The notes: generated by a model from the sequence alone, not told the origin. A DNA stretch of 47,112 nt from Lachnospiraceae bacterium (GCA_004552595.1 SFNX01000002.1:1-47112), one strand, 5' to 3'. Numbered from the stretch's first letter, positions 27,603 to 35,130 are shown. Numbers and translations are program-made.

Positions 27603-27752
27603 CTATTTATCAGATTTACAATTTTTTAAATTACAGCAGCCCGAATTAGGACATCCTATGCATTTTGAACCTTTTTTCTTTTCTTTTACAATATAAAAAC
27701 CTGCCGCTCCTACCAATACAATTAAAACTATAACAATAATAATATTTGCCAT
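27603..27752 (-). CDS. Small Cys-rich membrane peptide, FeoB-associated type
   Basis: A 49-residue protein with one N-terminal membrane helix (MANIIIVIVLIVLVGAAGFYIV), a basic stretch KEKKKGSK, then a Cys cluster C-x2-C-x4-CC-x4-C (CIGCPNSGCCNLKNC) and a short tail. This is the layout of the FeoB-associated Cys-rich membrane protein family. AAAGGAG lies 5 nt before the ATG, so it is very likely translated. Here it follows copA rather than feoB, which suggests a role in metal handling in general or in copper. The region upstream holds a set of GGTTAG half-sites. Confidence 0.8.
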   Translation of the reverse strand: MANIIIVIVLIVLVGAAGFYIVKEKKKGSKCIGCPNSGCCNLKNCKSDK

Positions 27753-27770
27753 TTGCGCTCCTTTCATAAA

Positions 27771-27826
27771 AACACGTGGTTAGTCAATTCTAACCCACTA
27801 GAGTTTATTATAACTAACCACGTGTT
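27771..27826 (-). terminator. 14-bp inverted repeat with 28-nt loop (terminator-like) after copA
   Basis: Perfect 14-bp arms AACACGTGGTTAGT (27771-27784) and ACTAACCACGTGTT (27813-27826). On the minus strand the stem runs into TTTTTATG, so it can end copA transcription 27 nt after the stop. The arms also carry GGTTAG half-sites, so the element may be both terminator and operator. Confidence 0.65.
27778..27795. promoter_or_regulatory. Possible metalloregulator operator (GGTTAG-N6-CTAACC)
   Basis: GGTTAG (27778-27783) and CTAACC (27790-27795) form an inverted pair with a 6-nt spacer, and a third half-site CTAACC lies at 27814-27819. The half-site resembles those of DtxR/IdeR-type iron or manganese repressors. 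TTGACA (27826-27831) and TATAAT (27807-27812) occur on the minus strand but only 13 nt apart, so the promoter is uncertain. Confidence 0.45.
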
Positions 27827-27852
27827 GTCAATATGAAAACAAGGAAAATATA

Positions 27853-28056
27853 TTAATCAATTACTTTATAACCCTGATCAACTACTGCCTGTTTTAATGT
27901 ATCGAAAGAAACTTCTTTGCTAAGAATTACGATAGCCGTTCCATTTTCATGGCTTACTAACGCACTGTCAACACCATCAATTGCTTCCAATGCATTTTTT
28001 ACATGCATCTCACAATGCCCACACATCATTCCTTCGATTTTTAATGTCTTTTCCAT
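27853..28056 (-). CDS. Predicted internal start: free CopZ-like copper chaperone from the copA frame
   Basis: In-frame ATG at 28056 would give a 67-residue HMA protein (MEKTLKIEGMMCGHCEMHVK...), the size of free CopZ. A perfect GGAGG (reverse complement of 28065-28069) lies 8 nt before this ATG, a stronger site than that of copA itself. The preceding linker is acidic and unlikely to be structured, as expected if two genes merged. This overlaps copA and is a prediction of internal initiation; alternatively the site is a relic of a once-separate copZ. Confidence 0.55.
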   Translation of the reverse strand: MEKTLKIEGMMCGHCEMHVKNALEAIDGVDSALVSHENGTAIVILSKEVSFDTLKQAVVDQGYKVID

Positions 28057-30420
28057 TGAATTTTCCTCCGTTTGAATATTATTTTCTATTCCATTATTAA
28101 AATCGTTTTCCTCTATTACTTTGTCAGCTTTAGAATCACTAAGAACTATTGTATTTACATTTTTAGCTTTATTCAGTTTAACAAAGTTTAATCTAAGTGC
28201 ATTTGTTACAACAAAGAAGCTCGAAAGACTCATTGCAGCTGCTGCAAACATTGGATTTAACTGCCATCCAAGAAATTTTATAAACACACCGGCAGCTAAA
28301 GGAATACCGATTACATTATATATAAACGCCCAAAACAGATTTTCATGAATATTCTTAAGTGTTGCTCTGCTAACAAGTATTGCTTTTGTAACATCACTAA
28401 GAGAGTTTTTCATAAGCACAACATCTGCAGCATCGATTGCCACATCTGCACCCGCACCAATTGCCATACCAATATCAGCACTTGTAAGTGCAGGAGCATC
28501 ATTTATTCCATCGCCGACCATAATAACCTTTCCTTTTTTCTTAAGGTTATTAATTACCCCTGCCTTGCCATCAGGAAGAACTCCTGCAATCACTTCATCA
28601 ACACCGGACTTACTTCCTATTGCCTTAGCAGCTATTTCGTTATCACCCGTAAGCATGACTACATGAATGCCCATATTCTGCATCTCTTGTATTGCATACG
28701 GGCTGTCTTCTTTAATCGTATCCGCAACGGCAATAATACCTATAAGTTCTTCGTTATATGCAAAAAGTAATGGCGTTTTTCCTTCACTTGAGAGAGACTC
28801 CGATTTGGCTCTTATCTCATCAGATACATTGATTTTTGCACTGATAAACTTATAGCTGCCACCAAGAATTCTTTTTCCGTTATATATTGCCCTAAGTCCA
28901 TTTCCCGGCAATGCCTCAAATTCAGTGATTTCTTTTGCGATAATTTTTTCACAATCAGCTTTTAGATTGACAGCCTTTGCAAGAGGATGTTCACTTCTTT
29001 TTTCAAGTGAATAGGCAATCGTTAACAGTTCCTCTTCACTCTTATTATCTGCAGGAATAATATCTGTAACCTTTGGTTCTCCTTTAGTTATCGTTCCCGT
29101 CTTATCAAGGGCAACAATTTGCACCTTGCCGGTTTCCTCAAGTGACACCGCCGTCTTAAAGAGAATTCCGTTTTTTGCCGCTACTGAGTTACCAACCATA
29201 ATCGCAACAGGAGTTGCAAGACCAAGTGCACAAGGGCAGCTGATGACAAGAACGGCAATTCCTCTTGCCAAAGCAAAACCAATATTTTGTCCAAGGACAA
29301 GCCAAGCAATAACAGTTAACGCAGAAATTAAAATCACGGTCGGAACGAATACTCCCGAAACTTTATCTGCAATCTTAGCAATCGGCGCTTTTGTAGATGC
29401 GGCATCGCTGACCATTTGAATAATTTGAGCCAGGGTTGTGTCTTTGCCTATTCTTGACGCCTCACAACGAATATAACCGGATTGGTTAAGTGTTCCTGCA
29501 CAAACCAAATCACCGGCCTCTTTATCAACAGGAATACTCTCGCCGGTCAAAGTCGATTCATCAACTGCTGAATTACCTGAAACAACAGTCCCATCAACAG
29601 GAATGCTTTCGCCCGGACGCACAACAAAAATGTCGCCAATAACAACCCGATCAATCGGTACAATAATTTCTGTTCCGTCTTTATAAAGCGTTGCCGTCTT
29701 TGGAGCAAGCTTCATTAATCCTTTAAGCGCATCTGTTGTTTTGCCCTTTGCACGTGCCTCAAGCATTTTACCGATAGTGATAAGCGTAAGTATTGTTGCT
29801 GCAGATTCAAAGTAAAATTCATGCATGTATGTGATGACAAGGTCTGAGTTGCCTTTTACCAGCGCATCAGTCATTGCAAAAAGCGCAACTGTACTGTAAA
29901 CAAACGCTGCCATGGAACCAAGAGCAACCAAAGTGTCCATATTCGGTGCACGATGCATTAGTCCTTTAAATCCACTAATGAAAAACTTCTGATTAATTAC
30001 CATAATGATGCCGGTTAACAAAAGCTGCACAAGCCCCATTGCAACGTGGTTATCATCAAAAAACGGCGGCAATGGCCATCCCCACATCATATGTCCCATT
30101 GACACATACATAAGTACAATCCAAAAGCCAAGAGACATTAATAAACGCCTTTTTAAAACAGGCGTTTCCCTATCCTTAAGACTTTCCTCATCAGGTGAAT
30201 AATCTATGGTTTTTGCATTAATATTTTTAGGTGTCGCATCGTATCCTGCATTACGTACAGCCACAATAATCTCATCAGAGGTTGCCGTTCCCTCAACTCC
30301 CATTGAATTAGTGAGCAGACTAACTGAGCATGAAGTAACTCCATCAACATTCAAAACTGCCTTTTCAATGCGGGCTGCACATGCAGCACAGCTCATACCG
30401 GTTACAGCATATTGTTCCAT
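27853..30420 (-). CDS. copA: Copper-exporting P1B-type ATPase with N- and C-terminal HMA domains
   Basis: Product of 855 residues that pumps Cu(I) out of the cytosol. An N-terminal heavy-metal domain (GMSCAACAARIEKA, residues ~8-20) is followed by membrane helices, the actuator motif STLTGESIPVDK, the metal-site CPC in ISCPCALGLATP (~390), the phosphorylation motif DKTGTITKGEP (~440) and the hinge VGDGINDAPAL. After the last helix an acidic linker (~750-785) leads to a second HMA domain (KIEGMMCGHCEMHVKNALE) that looks like a CopZ chaperone fused to the pump. The linker ends at an internal ribosome binding site. The gene starts 17 nt after csoR with AAGGAAG upstream and is copper-regulated by inference from the csoR promoter. 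Confidence 0.95.
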   Translation of the reverse strand: MEQYAVTGMSCAACAARIEKAVLNVDGVTSCSVSLLTNSMGVEGTATSDEIIVAVRNAGYDATPKNINAKTIDYSPDEESLKDRETPVLKRRLLMSLGFWIVLMYVSMGHMMWGWPLPPFFDDNHVAMGLVQLLLTGIIMVINQKFFISGFKGLMHRAPNMDTLVALGSMAAFVYSTVALFAMTDALVKGNSDLVITYMHEFYFESAATILTLITIGKMLEARAKGKTTDALKGLMKLAPKTATLYKDGTEIIVPIDRVVIGDIFVVRPGESIPVDGTVVSGNSAVDESTLTGESIPVDKEAGDLVCAGTLNQSGYIRCEASRIGKDTTLAQIIQMVSDAASTKAPIAKIADKVSGVFVPTVILISALTVIAWLVLGQNIGFALARGIAVLVISCPCALGLATPVAIMVGNSVAAKNGILFKTAVSLEETGKVQIVALDKTGTITKGEPKVTDIIPADNKSEEELLTIAYSLEKRSEHPLAKAVNLKADCEKIIAKEITEFEALPGNGLRAIYNGKRILGGSYKFISAKINVSDEIRAKSESLSSEGKTPLLFAYNEELIGIIAVADTIKEDSPYAIQEMQNMGIHVVMLTGDNEIAAKAIGSKSGVDEVIAGVLPDGKAGVINNLKKKGKVIMVGDGINDAPALTSADIGMAIGAGADVAIDAADVVLMKNSLSDVTKAILVSRATLKNIHENLFWAFIYNVIGIPLAAGVFIKFLGWQLNPMFAAAAMSLSSFFVVTNALRLNFVKLNKAKNVNTIVLSDSKADKVIEENDFNNGIENNIQTEENSMEKTLKIEGMMCGHCEMHVKNALEAIDGVDSALVSHENGTAIVILSKEVSFDTLKQAVVDQGYKVID

Positions 30421-30437
30421 AATTAATTTTCTTCCTT

Positions 30438-30788
30438 CTATTTCATGAGCTTCTGCAAAGTTGCAACTAACTCATCAATTACATCATCTTTACCTTCGCG
30501 AATATCTCTTGCTACGCATCCTTTAATGTGATGTGCAAGCAACTCCTTATTAAATGCATTTACCGCAGCATTCACAGCGGCTGATTGTACCAAAATATCT
30601 GCACAATATGCATCTTTTTCAACCATCCCTTTAATTCCCCGAATCTGTCCTTCAATCCGATTCAGGCGGTGTATAAGCTTCTTTCTCTCTTCTTCTGTGC
30701 GCGCCGTTGTCTTAAAGCAACAGCATATTTCGTTTTCATTTGTCATATCTATATCTGTTGCGTTATCTGCAATAGTTTCTTTATTCAT
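30438..30788 (-). CDS. csoR: Copper-sensing repressor CsoR
   Basis: Product of 116 residues of the CsoR/RcnR family, all-alpha DNA-binding repressors released by Cu(I). The Cu ligands Cys-His-Cys are present: YCADILV and the later HHIKGC. The HRLNRIEGQIRGIKGMVE signature opens the fold. An N-terminal extension carries an unusual CCC run (NEICCCFKTTAR). ATG at 30788 with AAGGTGG upstream was chosen; longer in-frame starts reach past the promoter and cannot be used. It precedes copA in the same operon and autoregulates by inference. Confidence 0.93.
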   Translation of the reverse strand: MNKETIADNATDIDMTNENEICCCFKTTARTEEERKKLIHRLNRIEGQIRGIKGMVEKDAYCADILVQSAAVNAAVNAFNKELLAHHIKGCVARDIREGKDDVIDELVATLQKLMK

Positions 30789-30827
30789 ATATGCCACCTT
30801 ATCAATCATAATTAATCCGCTTCCATT

Positions 30828-30844
30828 ATACCCCGCCAGGGTAT
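30828..30844. promoter_or_regulatory. CsoR operator, promoter-proximal copy
   Basis: ATACCC-N5-GGGTAT palindrome around the predicted transcription start of csoR-copA. It resembles known CsoR boxes, which are GC-centred ATACCC/GGGTAT dyads. Confidence 0.75.
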
Positions 30845-30848
30845 TTAT

Positions 30849-30877
30849 ATAATATACCCCATAAGGGTATATGTCAA
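30849..30877 (-). promoter_or_regulatory. csoR-copA promoter
   Basis: Perfect TTGACA (30872-30877) and TATTAT (30849-30854) with a 17-nt spacer on the minus strand. The predicted start near 30842 gives a leader of about 55 nt before csoR. Confidence 0.85.
30852..30872. promoter_or_regulatory. CsoR operator filling the -35/-10 spacer
   Basis: ATATACCC-N5-GGGTATAT, 8-bp arms, occupies the whole promoter spacer and touches both hexamers. Its centre is 26 bp from the centre of the other copy. Bound CsoR would block polymerase directly. Confidence 0.8.
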
Positions 30878-30895
30878 CTGTAAAAACAACAGAAA

Positions 30896-30919
30896 AGCCC
30901 CACAACTTAATGTGGGGCT
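30896..30919 (-). terminator. Terminator of the lipoprotein gene upstream of csoR
   Basis: Perfect 9-bp stem (30896-30904 with 30911-30919), 6-nt loop, followed on the minus strand by TTTTCTGTTGTTTTT. It insulates the copper promoter. Confidence 0.85.
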
Positions 30920-31006
30920 GATAAGTATAATTCAAGCTATATTCCTATTATTAATTGTCATAGAATGCTTCAAACACTTTTTAGTAACCCTAACAGTTCA
31001 CTATAA

Positions 31007-32119
31007 TTATTCTTCTCTTATAAAGATCGTATTATCCTGATCACTAATTAATTTTCCATCTTCATAATAGTATTCCGACTTAATAGATGATCCATCAAAA
31101 TCTGTAACAATCCTTACTTTTTTCCCATCAAAGGTGTAAGTTAACGGATAAGTCTTATCTGCTCGATACAATGTTCCAGAAAGCACCATATTTAATTCGA
31201 TACAGTAATACATATCACCATGGTCTGGAACCCATCTTCCTACTACACCCATATTTTCATCTGCATTACCACTATCCGTATTTTCTGCTACTGCACTTGA
31301 AGATCCTGCAATGCACTGGTCTATAAAATCAATGTTTGCACCAACATAGTCATATCCAGCATTAACATCTTCATCCCATATTTGCATTATACTTGCTTCA
31401 AGCTCATCAAAACCTTCAATTTGAGCTTTAACTACAATCTGAATATCTTGTACCACGGAATAGTCTACTACCCCAGCGTCATTAGTCCTTTTTCTAACAC
31501 TTGCCTTGTACTCAGGTAATTTATCCTCTTTAATAGCTCCTCTTATTGAGCCTATTTCAACCTCCGACGACTCCACTATTCCCTGATATGTTTTTCCACC
31601 TAAATCAAGGCTGAGTTCAGTGTCTGTGTTGCAAGGCATATGATCTGTATTACCATCTGCAAGTCTAGTGCACATTTCTTGATATATCTGATCAAACGCA
31701 TCTTGGTTATCTTTTATCAACTCATCATAAATTTGAATTGACATATTACGTAAGGCATTAGTGTTTTCCTGTGAAAGATAAATCTTCTGCTGACTTTTAT
31801 CATTTGCCCCAAGTGTCAGTACAGATGGTATTAACAAATTTTGCGTTTCAATTCTACAGCTGCGAACACTATAATCTAAGCTTACACTTTCCAATTCTAG
31901 CGTTTGTGGTGAGTATTTCTCTGTAATTCTTATTTCAATATTTCCAACATTATTGAGATTCTCTTTATTCTCGCCAGTTTCAGTATTAGCATTCGCCTGA
32001 GAGTCAACTGCTGTCTTTTCTGTAGAAGTAGCACTATCTGTGCTTGCACTTTCTCCACAAGCTGTTAATCCCAATACCAGTATAAGCGCAACCAGCGCTT
32101 TTATCATTTTGCTTTTCAC
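31007..32119 (-). CDS. Hypothetical lipoprotein with a lipocalin-like C-terminal module
   Basis: Product of 370 residues with a lipoprotein signal (lipobox LTAC, Cys21) followed by a Ser/Thr/Asn-rich linker. The central ~220 residues are unrecognised. After a second linker (~265-285) the last ~80 residues (GRWVPDHGDMYYCIELNMVLSGTLYR...YYYEDGKLISDQDNTIFI) resemble small lipocalin-like DUF5640 modules, which also end the neighbouring truncated gene. The start is a GTG at 32119 with AAGGGG 9 nt upstream; an ATG four codons later is an alternative. A terminator hairpin stands right before it, so expression would need read-through. Function unknown; surface exposed. Confidence 0.75.
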   Translation of the reverse strand: MKSKMIKALVALILVLGLTACGESASTDSATSTEKTAVDSQANANTETGENKENLNNVGNIEIRITEKYSPQTLELESVSLDYSVRSCRIETQNLLIPSVLTLGANDKSQQKIYLSQENTNALRNMSIQIYDELIKDNQDAFDQIYQEMCTRLADGNTDHMPCNTDTELSLDLGGKTYQGIVESSEVEIGSIRGAIKEDKLPEYKASVRKRTNDAGVVDYSVVQDIQIVVKAQIEGFDELEASIMQIWDEDVNAGYDYVGANIDFIDQCIAGSSSAVAENTDSGNADENMGVVGRWVPDHGDMYYCIELNMVLSGTLYRADKTYPLTYTFDGKKVRIVTDFDGSSIKSEYYYEDGKLISDQDNTIFIREE

Positions 32120-32145
32120 AATACTTGACCCCTTTTCTCAAAAAA

Positions 32146-32167
32146 GGTCTGGCATTGCTGCCAGACC
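32146..32167 (-). terminator. Terminator between the two lipoprotein genes
   Basis: Perfect 8-bp stem (32146-32153 with 32160-32167) and 6-nt loop with six T following on the minus strand. Only about 25 nt separate it from the next start codon, too little for a promoter. Confidence 0.85.
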
Positions 32168-32174
32168 ATCTACA

Positions 32175-32990
32175 CTAGTTTATCTTTTCAACCTTCATAT
32201 CTCCAGCAACAAGTTTGCCATCTTGATACTTCATTACAGTATTTGGTAGTTTACCAGCTCTCATAACAAGAGTAACCTCATCACCATTAACTGTATAATC
32301 AAAAAGGATTGCACCACCTAAATTTTCACGACCTGTTCCATCTTCGTAGAATTCAAATGATACATCATTAAGACCGGTCTTATCTTTCCAAGTGCCTACT
32401 ATAACACTTGCAAGATCAGATGTCGAGTCAGAAGATGATACCGATTCAGTTGCGGAAGTTTCATTTCCGTAAGAATATGTAATCTTTGTCTCAACAGTTC
32501 CAGAAGATGGTCTGCAATTCATCTGAGTAACGTTTCCCTGTGAATCATATGTATATCTGGTAAATCCTTCTAAAAACTTTGAATCCAAATTTTCTGGTGA
32601 AAGCCCCTGTGAAAGACCATCCTTGTACGATTCAATACTTTCCACTAAACCTAATGAATTATATGTGATTACATCAATATATCCATAACTTGTAATCATT
32701 TCATTTGATCTAGTTGTAGCATTATATCCTTCTGTTTGAAAAGTTTTGATGAGAAATAGCTTATTATCTTTTTTATCAGTTGAAAAGCTTATATTTTTTG
32801 CTTCATTATTATTAATATTTTTCTCCAACTGGTAGTTCATGCCTTGAATACCAGCGTCTAATATGCCATTAACTCCTTCGTATAGCGACCAAGATAGATT
32901 TTTTGTGTCACATACCGAAATATTGCCTGATCCATCAGTTACTAAATTACCATCTGATACATTATCTTTATTGTGTAATACAACTCGATA
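32175..32990 (-). pseudogene. Lipoprotein-like gene lacking its 5' end
   Basis: The reading frame is open from a stop at 32991-32993 down to 32175 and looks coding throughout (…VVLHNKDNVSDGNLVTDGSGNISVCDTKNLSWSLYEGV…), but no ATG, GTG or TTG occurs before the ATG at 32840, which has no usable ribosome binding site. Signal peptide and lipobox are absent. Recognisable parts are an RHS-like FTRYTYDSQGNVTQM piece and a C-terminal lipocalin-like module (VGTWKDKTGLNDVSFEFYEDGTG…KYQDGKLVAGD) that resembles the end of the next gene. I infer a 5' deletion at about 32990, where the DNA changes to the region of the ribbon-helix-helix gene. A shorter product starting at 32840 cannot be excluded. Confidence 0.7.
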
Positions 32991-33056
32991 TTATATTGCA
33001 TTATATTTTTATATTTTCTGTCAATTTATAATGATTACAAAAAGGAGTCACTTTGT

Positions 33057-33245
33057 ATGAACAACAATGACAAAATTGTAATCAAAAAGCGTGGGGATGA
33101 CGGCAACAGAGTCATTACCATCAGAATTAAAGAAGATCTTCTACGTGAGACAGATAATATTGCTACAGAATGCAATTATTCCCGCAATGAATTAATATGC
33201 TTGCTCTTAAAGCATGGAATCAAAAATATCGAAATAGAAAAGTAA
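33057..33245 (+). CDS. Ribbon-helix-helix DNA-binding protein
   Basis: A 62-residue basic protein with a CopG/Arc-like fold: the strand RVITIRIKEDLLRETDNIA followed by helices ATECNYSRNELICLLLKHGI. AAAGGAG lies 9 nt before the ATG, and a TATAAT at 33027-33032 may serve as -10, though no good -35 was found. Such small repressors regulate toxin-antitoxin operons, plasmids or integrative elements. It is the only plus-strand gene in this part, has no co-transcribed partner and ends in a hairpin. Target unknown; the repeat array at 35361-35448 is one candidate. Confidence 0.75.
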   Translation: MNNNDKIVIKKRGDDGNRVITIRIKEDLLRETDNIATECNYSRNELICLLLKHGIKNIEIEK

Positions 33246-33258
33246 AGCTCTTTACTTT
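33239..33258. terminator. Hairpin between convergent genes
   Basis: 8-bp AT-rich stem (33239-33246 with 33251-33258) with loop GCTC, overlapping the end of the ribbon-helix-helix gene. Lacks a long T run, so weak or bidirectional. Confidence 0.45.
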
Positions 33259-33320
33259 CCGCGAATACCCTTGAAGCAAAAATTACCTACTATGGTTCCC
33301 GGCTGCTCTTTAAGTTCCAT
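33252..33320 (-). CDS. Possible 22-residue ORF downstream of lrgB
   Basis: Reads MELKEQPGTIVGNFCFKGIRGK with AGGAAA 7 nt before the ATG, 42 nt after the lrgB stop. The composition looks protein-like, but it is very short; it may be a gene fragment at the edge of an insertion. I do not recognise it. Confidence 0.25.
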   Translation of the reverse strand: MELKEQPGTIVGNFCFKGIRGK

Positions 33321-33362
33321 TATTGATTTCCTACGAAAATACTTTTTTCAATGAAATGATAT

Positions 33363-34055
33363 CTACAGAAAGTTCGCACATACTGAGGCCAATACAACTG
33401 TAAAAATACCCGAAACTGCAATTGCAAGGCCGCTCATGGCTCCTTCTACTTCACCAATTTCGATTGCCCTGGCAGTTCCGATTGCGTGAGAACTGGCCCC
33501 AAAGGCAAGTCCCTTTGAAATAGGTTCTTTGATATGAAATATTTTGCATATTATATCGCCAAAAACATTTCCAAGAACTCCTGTAATGATGATGACAGCT
33601 ACCGTAATTTCTACATATCCGCCAAGTTCTTCTGATACCCCCATTCCAATTGCTGTGGTAATGGACTTTGGAAGAAGGGTTACATACTCCCTGTGAGACA
33701 AATGAAAAAGAACTGCAAGTCCAAATACCGTAGCAAGGCTGGTAATGGCCCCTGCAATAAGACCACATACAACCGCCAAGTAGTTCTTCTTCAGAAGTTC
33801 CCACTGCTCATATAAGGGAATTGCAAGGCAGACTGTTGCCGGTGTCAAAAGATAACTTAGATACTTGGCACTTTCCTGATATACTTCATATTCCACGTTT
33901 CCCATTGCAAGCACAGTAATGGAAATGATGATGGAGATCAGCAATGGGTGGAAAATCCCTATTTTCAATTTTTTCTTAAGTGCAATGCCGATTACATATG
34001 CAACAAGACTAAGTGCCAGTCCTGCAAACAATGATTCCTGAAAAAAATTATTCAT
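33363..34055 (-). CDS. lrgB: LrgB-family membrane protein
   Basis: Product of 230 residues with seven or more hydrophobic helices and the family motif region LLPKSITTAIGMGVSEELGG and GASSHAIGTARAIEIGEVEGAMSGLA. LrgB works with LrgA; the pair was first described as an antiholin-like system and in several Firmicutes acts in pyruvate uptake or export, in plants in glycolate transport. The start at 34055 was chosen for its ribosome binding site and its 8-bp overlap with the lrgA stop; a longer start reads into lrgA. It ends the gntR-lrgA-lrgB operon. Confidence 0.92.
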   Translation of the reverse strand: MNNFFQESLFAGLALSLVAYVIGIALKKKLKIGIFHPLLISIIISITVLAMGNVEYEVYQESAKYLSYLLTPATVCLAIPLYEQWELLKKNYLAVVCGLIAGAITSLATVFGLAVLFHLSHREYVTLLPKSITTAIGMGVSEELGGYVEITVAVIIITGVLGNVFGDIICKIFHIKEPISKGLAFGASSHAIGTARAIEIGEVEGAMSGLAIAVSGIFTVVLASVCANFL

Positions 34056-34410
34056 CTTTCTTTTTTCCTGCCTTTCTGATAATGATTTGAGACACCCATC
34101 CCGTGGCAACCATAACTGTAATAATCGTCACTGCAGTAATGATGCTGACAGGTAATAAGATTGGCTGTAACCTCCCCCAGGTTGTCATCAGTCCAACTCC
34201 CGCTGGAATAAACATGATTGGCATGATCTCAATCAAAAATTTGCCGGTTTCCTTCACTGACTCTAATTTAATTACCTTAGTCATGAGTCCCAAAAACAAA
34301 ATGATCATTCCATAAATACTTGCAGGAATCGGTAACGGCAAAAGGCATTTCAATATTTCCCCCAAAAAGGAAATTAACAAAATAATTAAAAATTGGTTGA
34401 TGTATTTCAT
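34048..34410 (-). CDS. lrgA: LrgA/CidA-family membrane protein
   Basis: Product of 120 residues with four hydrophobic helices; PLPIPASIYGMIILFLGLMTKVIKL and FIPAGVGLMT are typical LrgA/CidA blocks. It is the small partner of LrgB. Its start overlaps the gntR stop (ATGA) and its stop overlaps the lrgB start, so the three genes are translationally coupled. A holin-like versus a pyruvate/organic-acid transport role cannot be told from sequence, but the GntR/FCD regulator favours a metabolite. Confidence 0.9.
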   Translation of the reverse strand: MKYINQFLIILLISFLGEILKCLLPLPIPASIYGMIILFLGLMTKVIKLESVKETGKFLIEIMPIMFIPAGVGLMTTWGRLQPILLPVSIITAVTIITVMVATGWVSQIIIRKAGKKKDE

Positions 34411-35087
34411 AATTCTAAACCGTCCTCCACAAAAACATAATGTTTCTCAAAATAGGCTTTACATTTTTCACGATCATGATCTACAAGCCCACTGATTAGC
34501 AGGGCATGTATGTCAACCAATGCTTTTCTTGAGTCAGCATCTGTATGACCAATCACTTCTGGTATCAGTTCCATATAAGCTTCACCAATAGGCTCCATTA
34601 AGGTTCTGAATAAAGTATTATCCGTCAAAAGCATCAATTTTCGATGAAAGATCCTGTCATACTCAGCAAATTCTTCTTTTGACGCAGTTATCATGCCATC
34701 TAAAATACTCTGAAAATCTGCGACTTCCTCCTTTGTAAGGCCTCTGTCCATGATCAATTCACATACCGAATAGGAAATCACTTTTCGTACTTGGATAATT
34801 TCAGCCTTAGAAGTGGATTTTAATGCAAGCATAGCCTTGATAATCATTGAAATGGATGGACCTGGATCTTTTGAAACATAATTGCCAGAACCATGCCTGC
34901 TTTCAACGATACCTATGCCTCGAAGAATACTGATTGCTTCTCTGGTGGAATTTCTGCTGATTCCTGTTTTCTGAGCCAACTCACGCTCTGACGGAATCTT
35001 GCTCCCCACAATCAGTTGACCGTCTGAAGCCATCTGGTATAAATAGTCTATAGCCTTCTGGTATTCACTATTTGTTTGATTACTCAT
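34407..35087 (-). CDS. GntR-family regulator, FadR/FCD subfamily
   Basis: Product of 226 residues. The N-terminal winged helix (~8-72) has the GntR pattern GSKIPSERELAQKTGISRNSTREAISILRGIGIVESRHGSGNYV. The C-terminal ~140 residues are an all-helical FCD domain (EYDRIFHRKLMLLTDN with the H and D metal/ligand region), which binds small organic acids in this subfamily. It heads the operon with lrgA and lrgB and has a matching operator at its promoter, so autoregulation is likely. The start has only a weak ribosome binding site. Confidence 0.92.
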   Translation of the reverse strand: MSNQTNSEYQKAIDYLYQMASDGQLIVGSKIPSERELAQKTGISRNSTREAISILRGIGIVESRHGSGNYVSKDPGPSISMIIKAMLALKSTSKAEIIQVRKVISYSVCELIMDRGLTKEEVADFQSILDGMITASKEEFAEYDRIFHRKLMLLTDNTLFRTLMEPIGEAYMELIPEVIGHTDADSRKALVDIHALLISGLVDHDREKCKAYFEKHYVFVEDGLEL

Positions 35088-35119
35088 GTTTGATCTTATA
35101 CCTCACATAGAAAAATGAC

Positions 35120-35130
35120 TGGTAGTACCA
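35120..35130. promoter_or_regulatory. GntR/FadR-type operator
   Basis: TGGTAGTACCA is an 11-bp palindrome that fits the FadR-subfamily consensus TNGTNNNACNA. It lies about 12-22 nt downstream of the -10 box, where a bound repressor would block the start of transcription. Confidence 0.7.

Noticed and set aside
28345..28770. 141-aa plus-strand ORF antisense to copA
   Set aside because: Cys-rich look is an artefact of reading the P-type ATPase gene backwards; no ribosome binding site.
30789..30935. N-terminally extended CsoR
   Set aside because: The longer frame crosses the csoR promoter and both operators, so these codons cannot be in the message.
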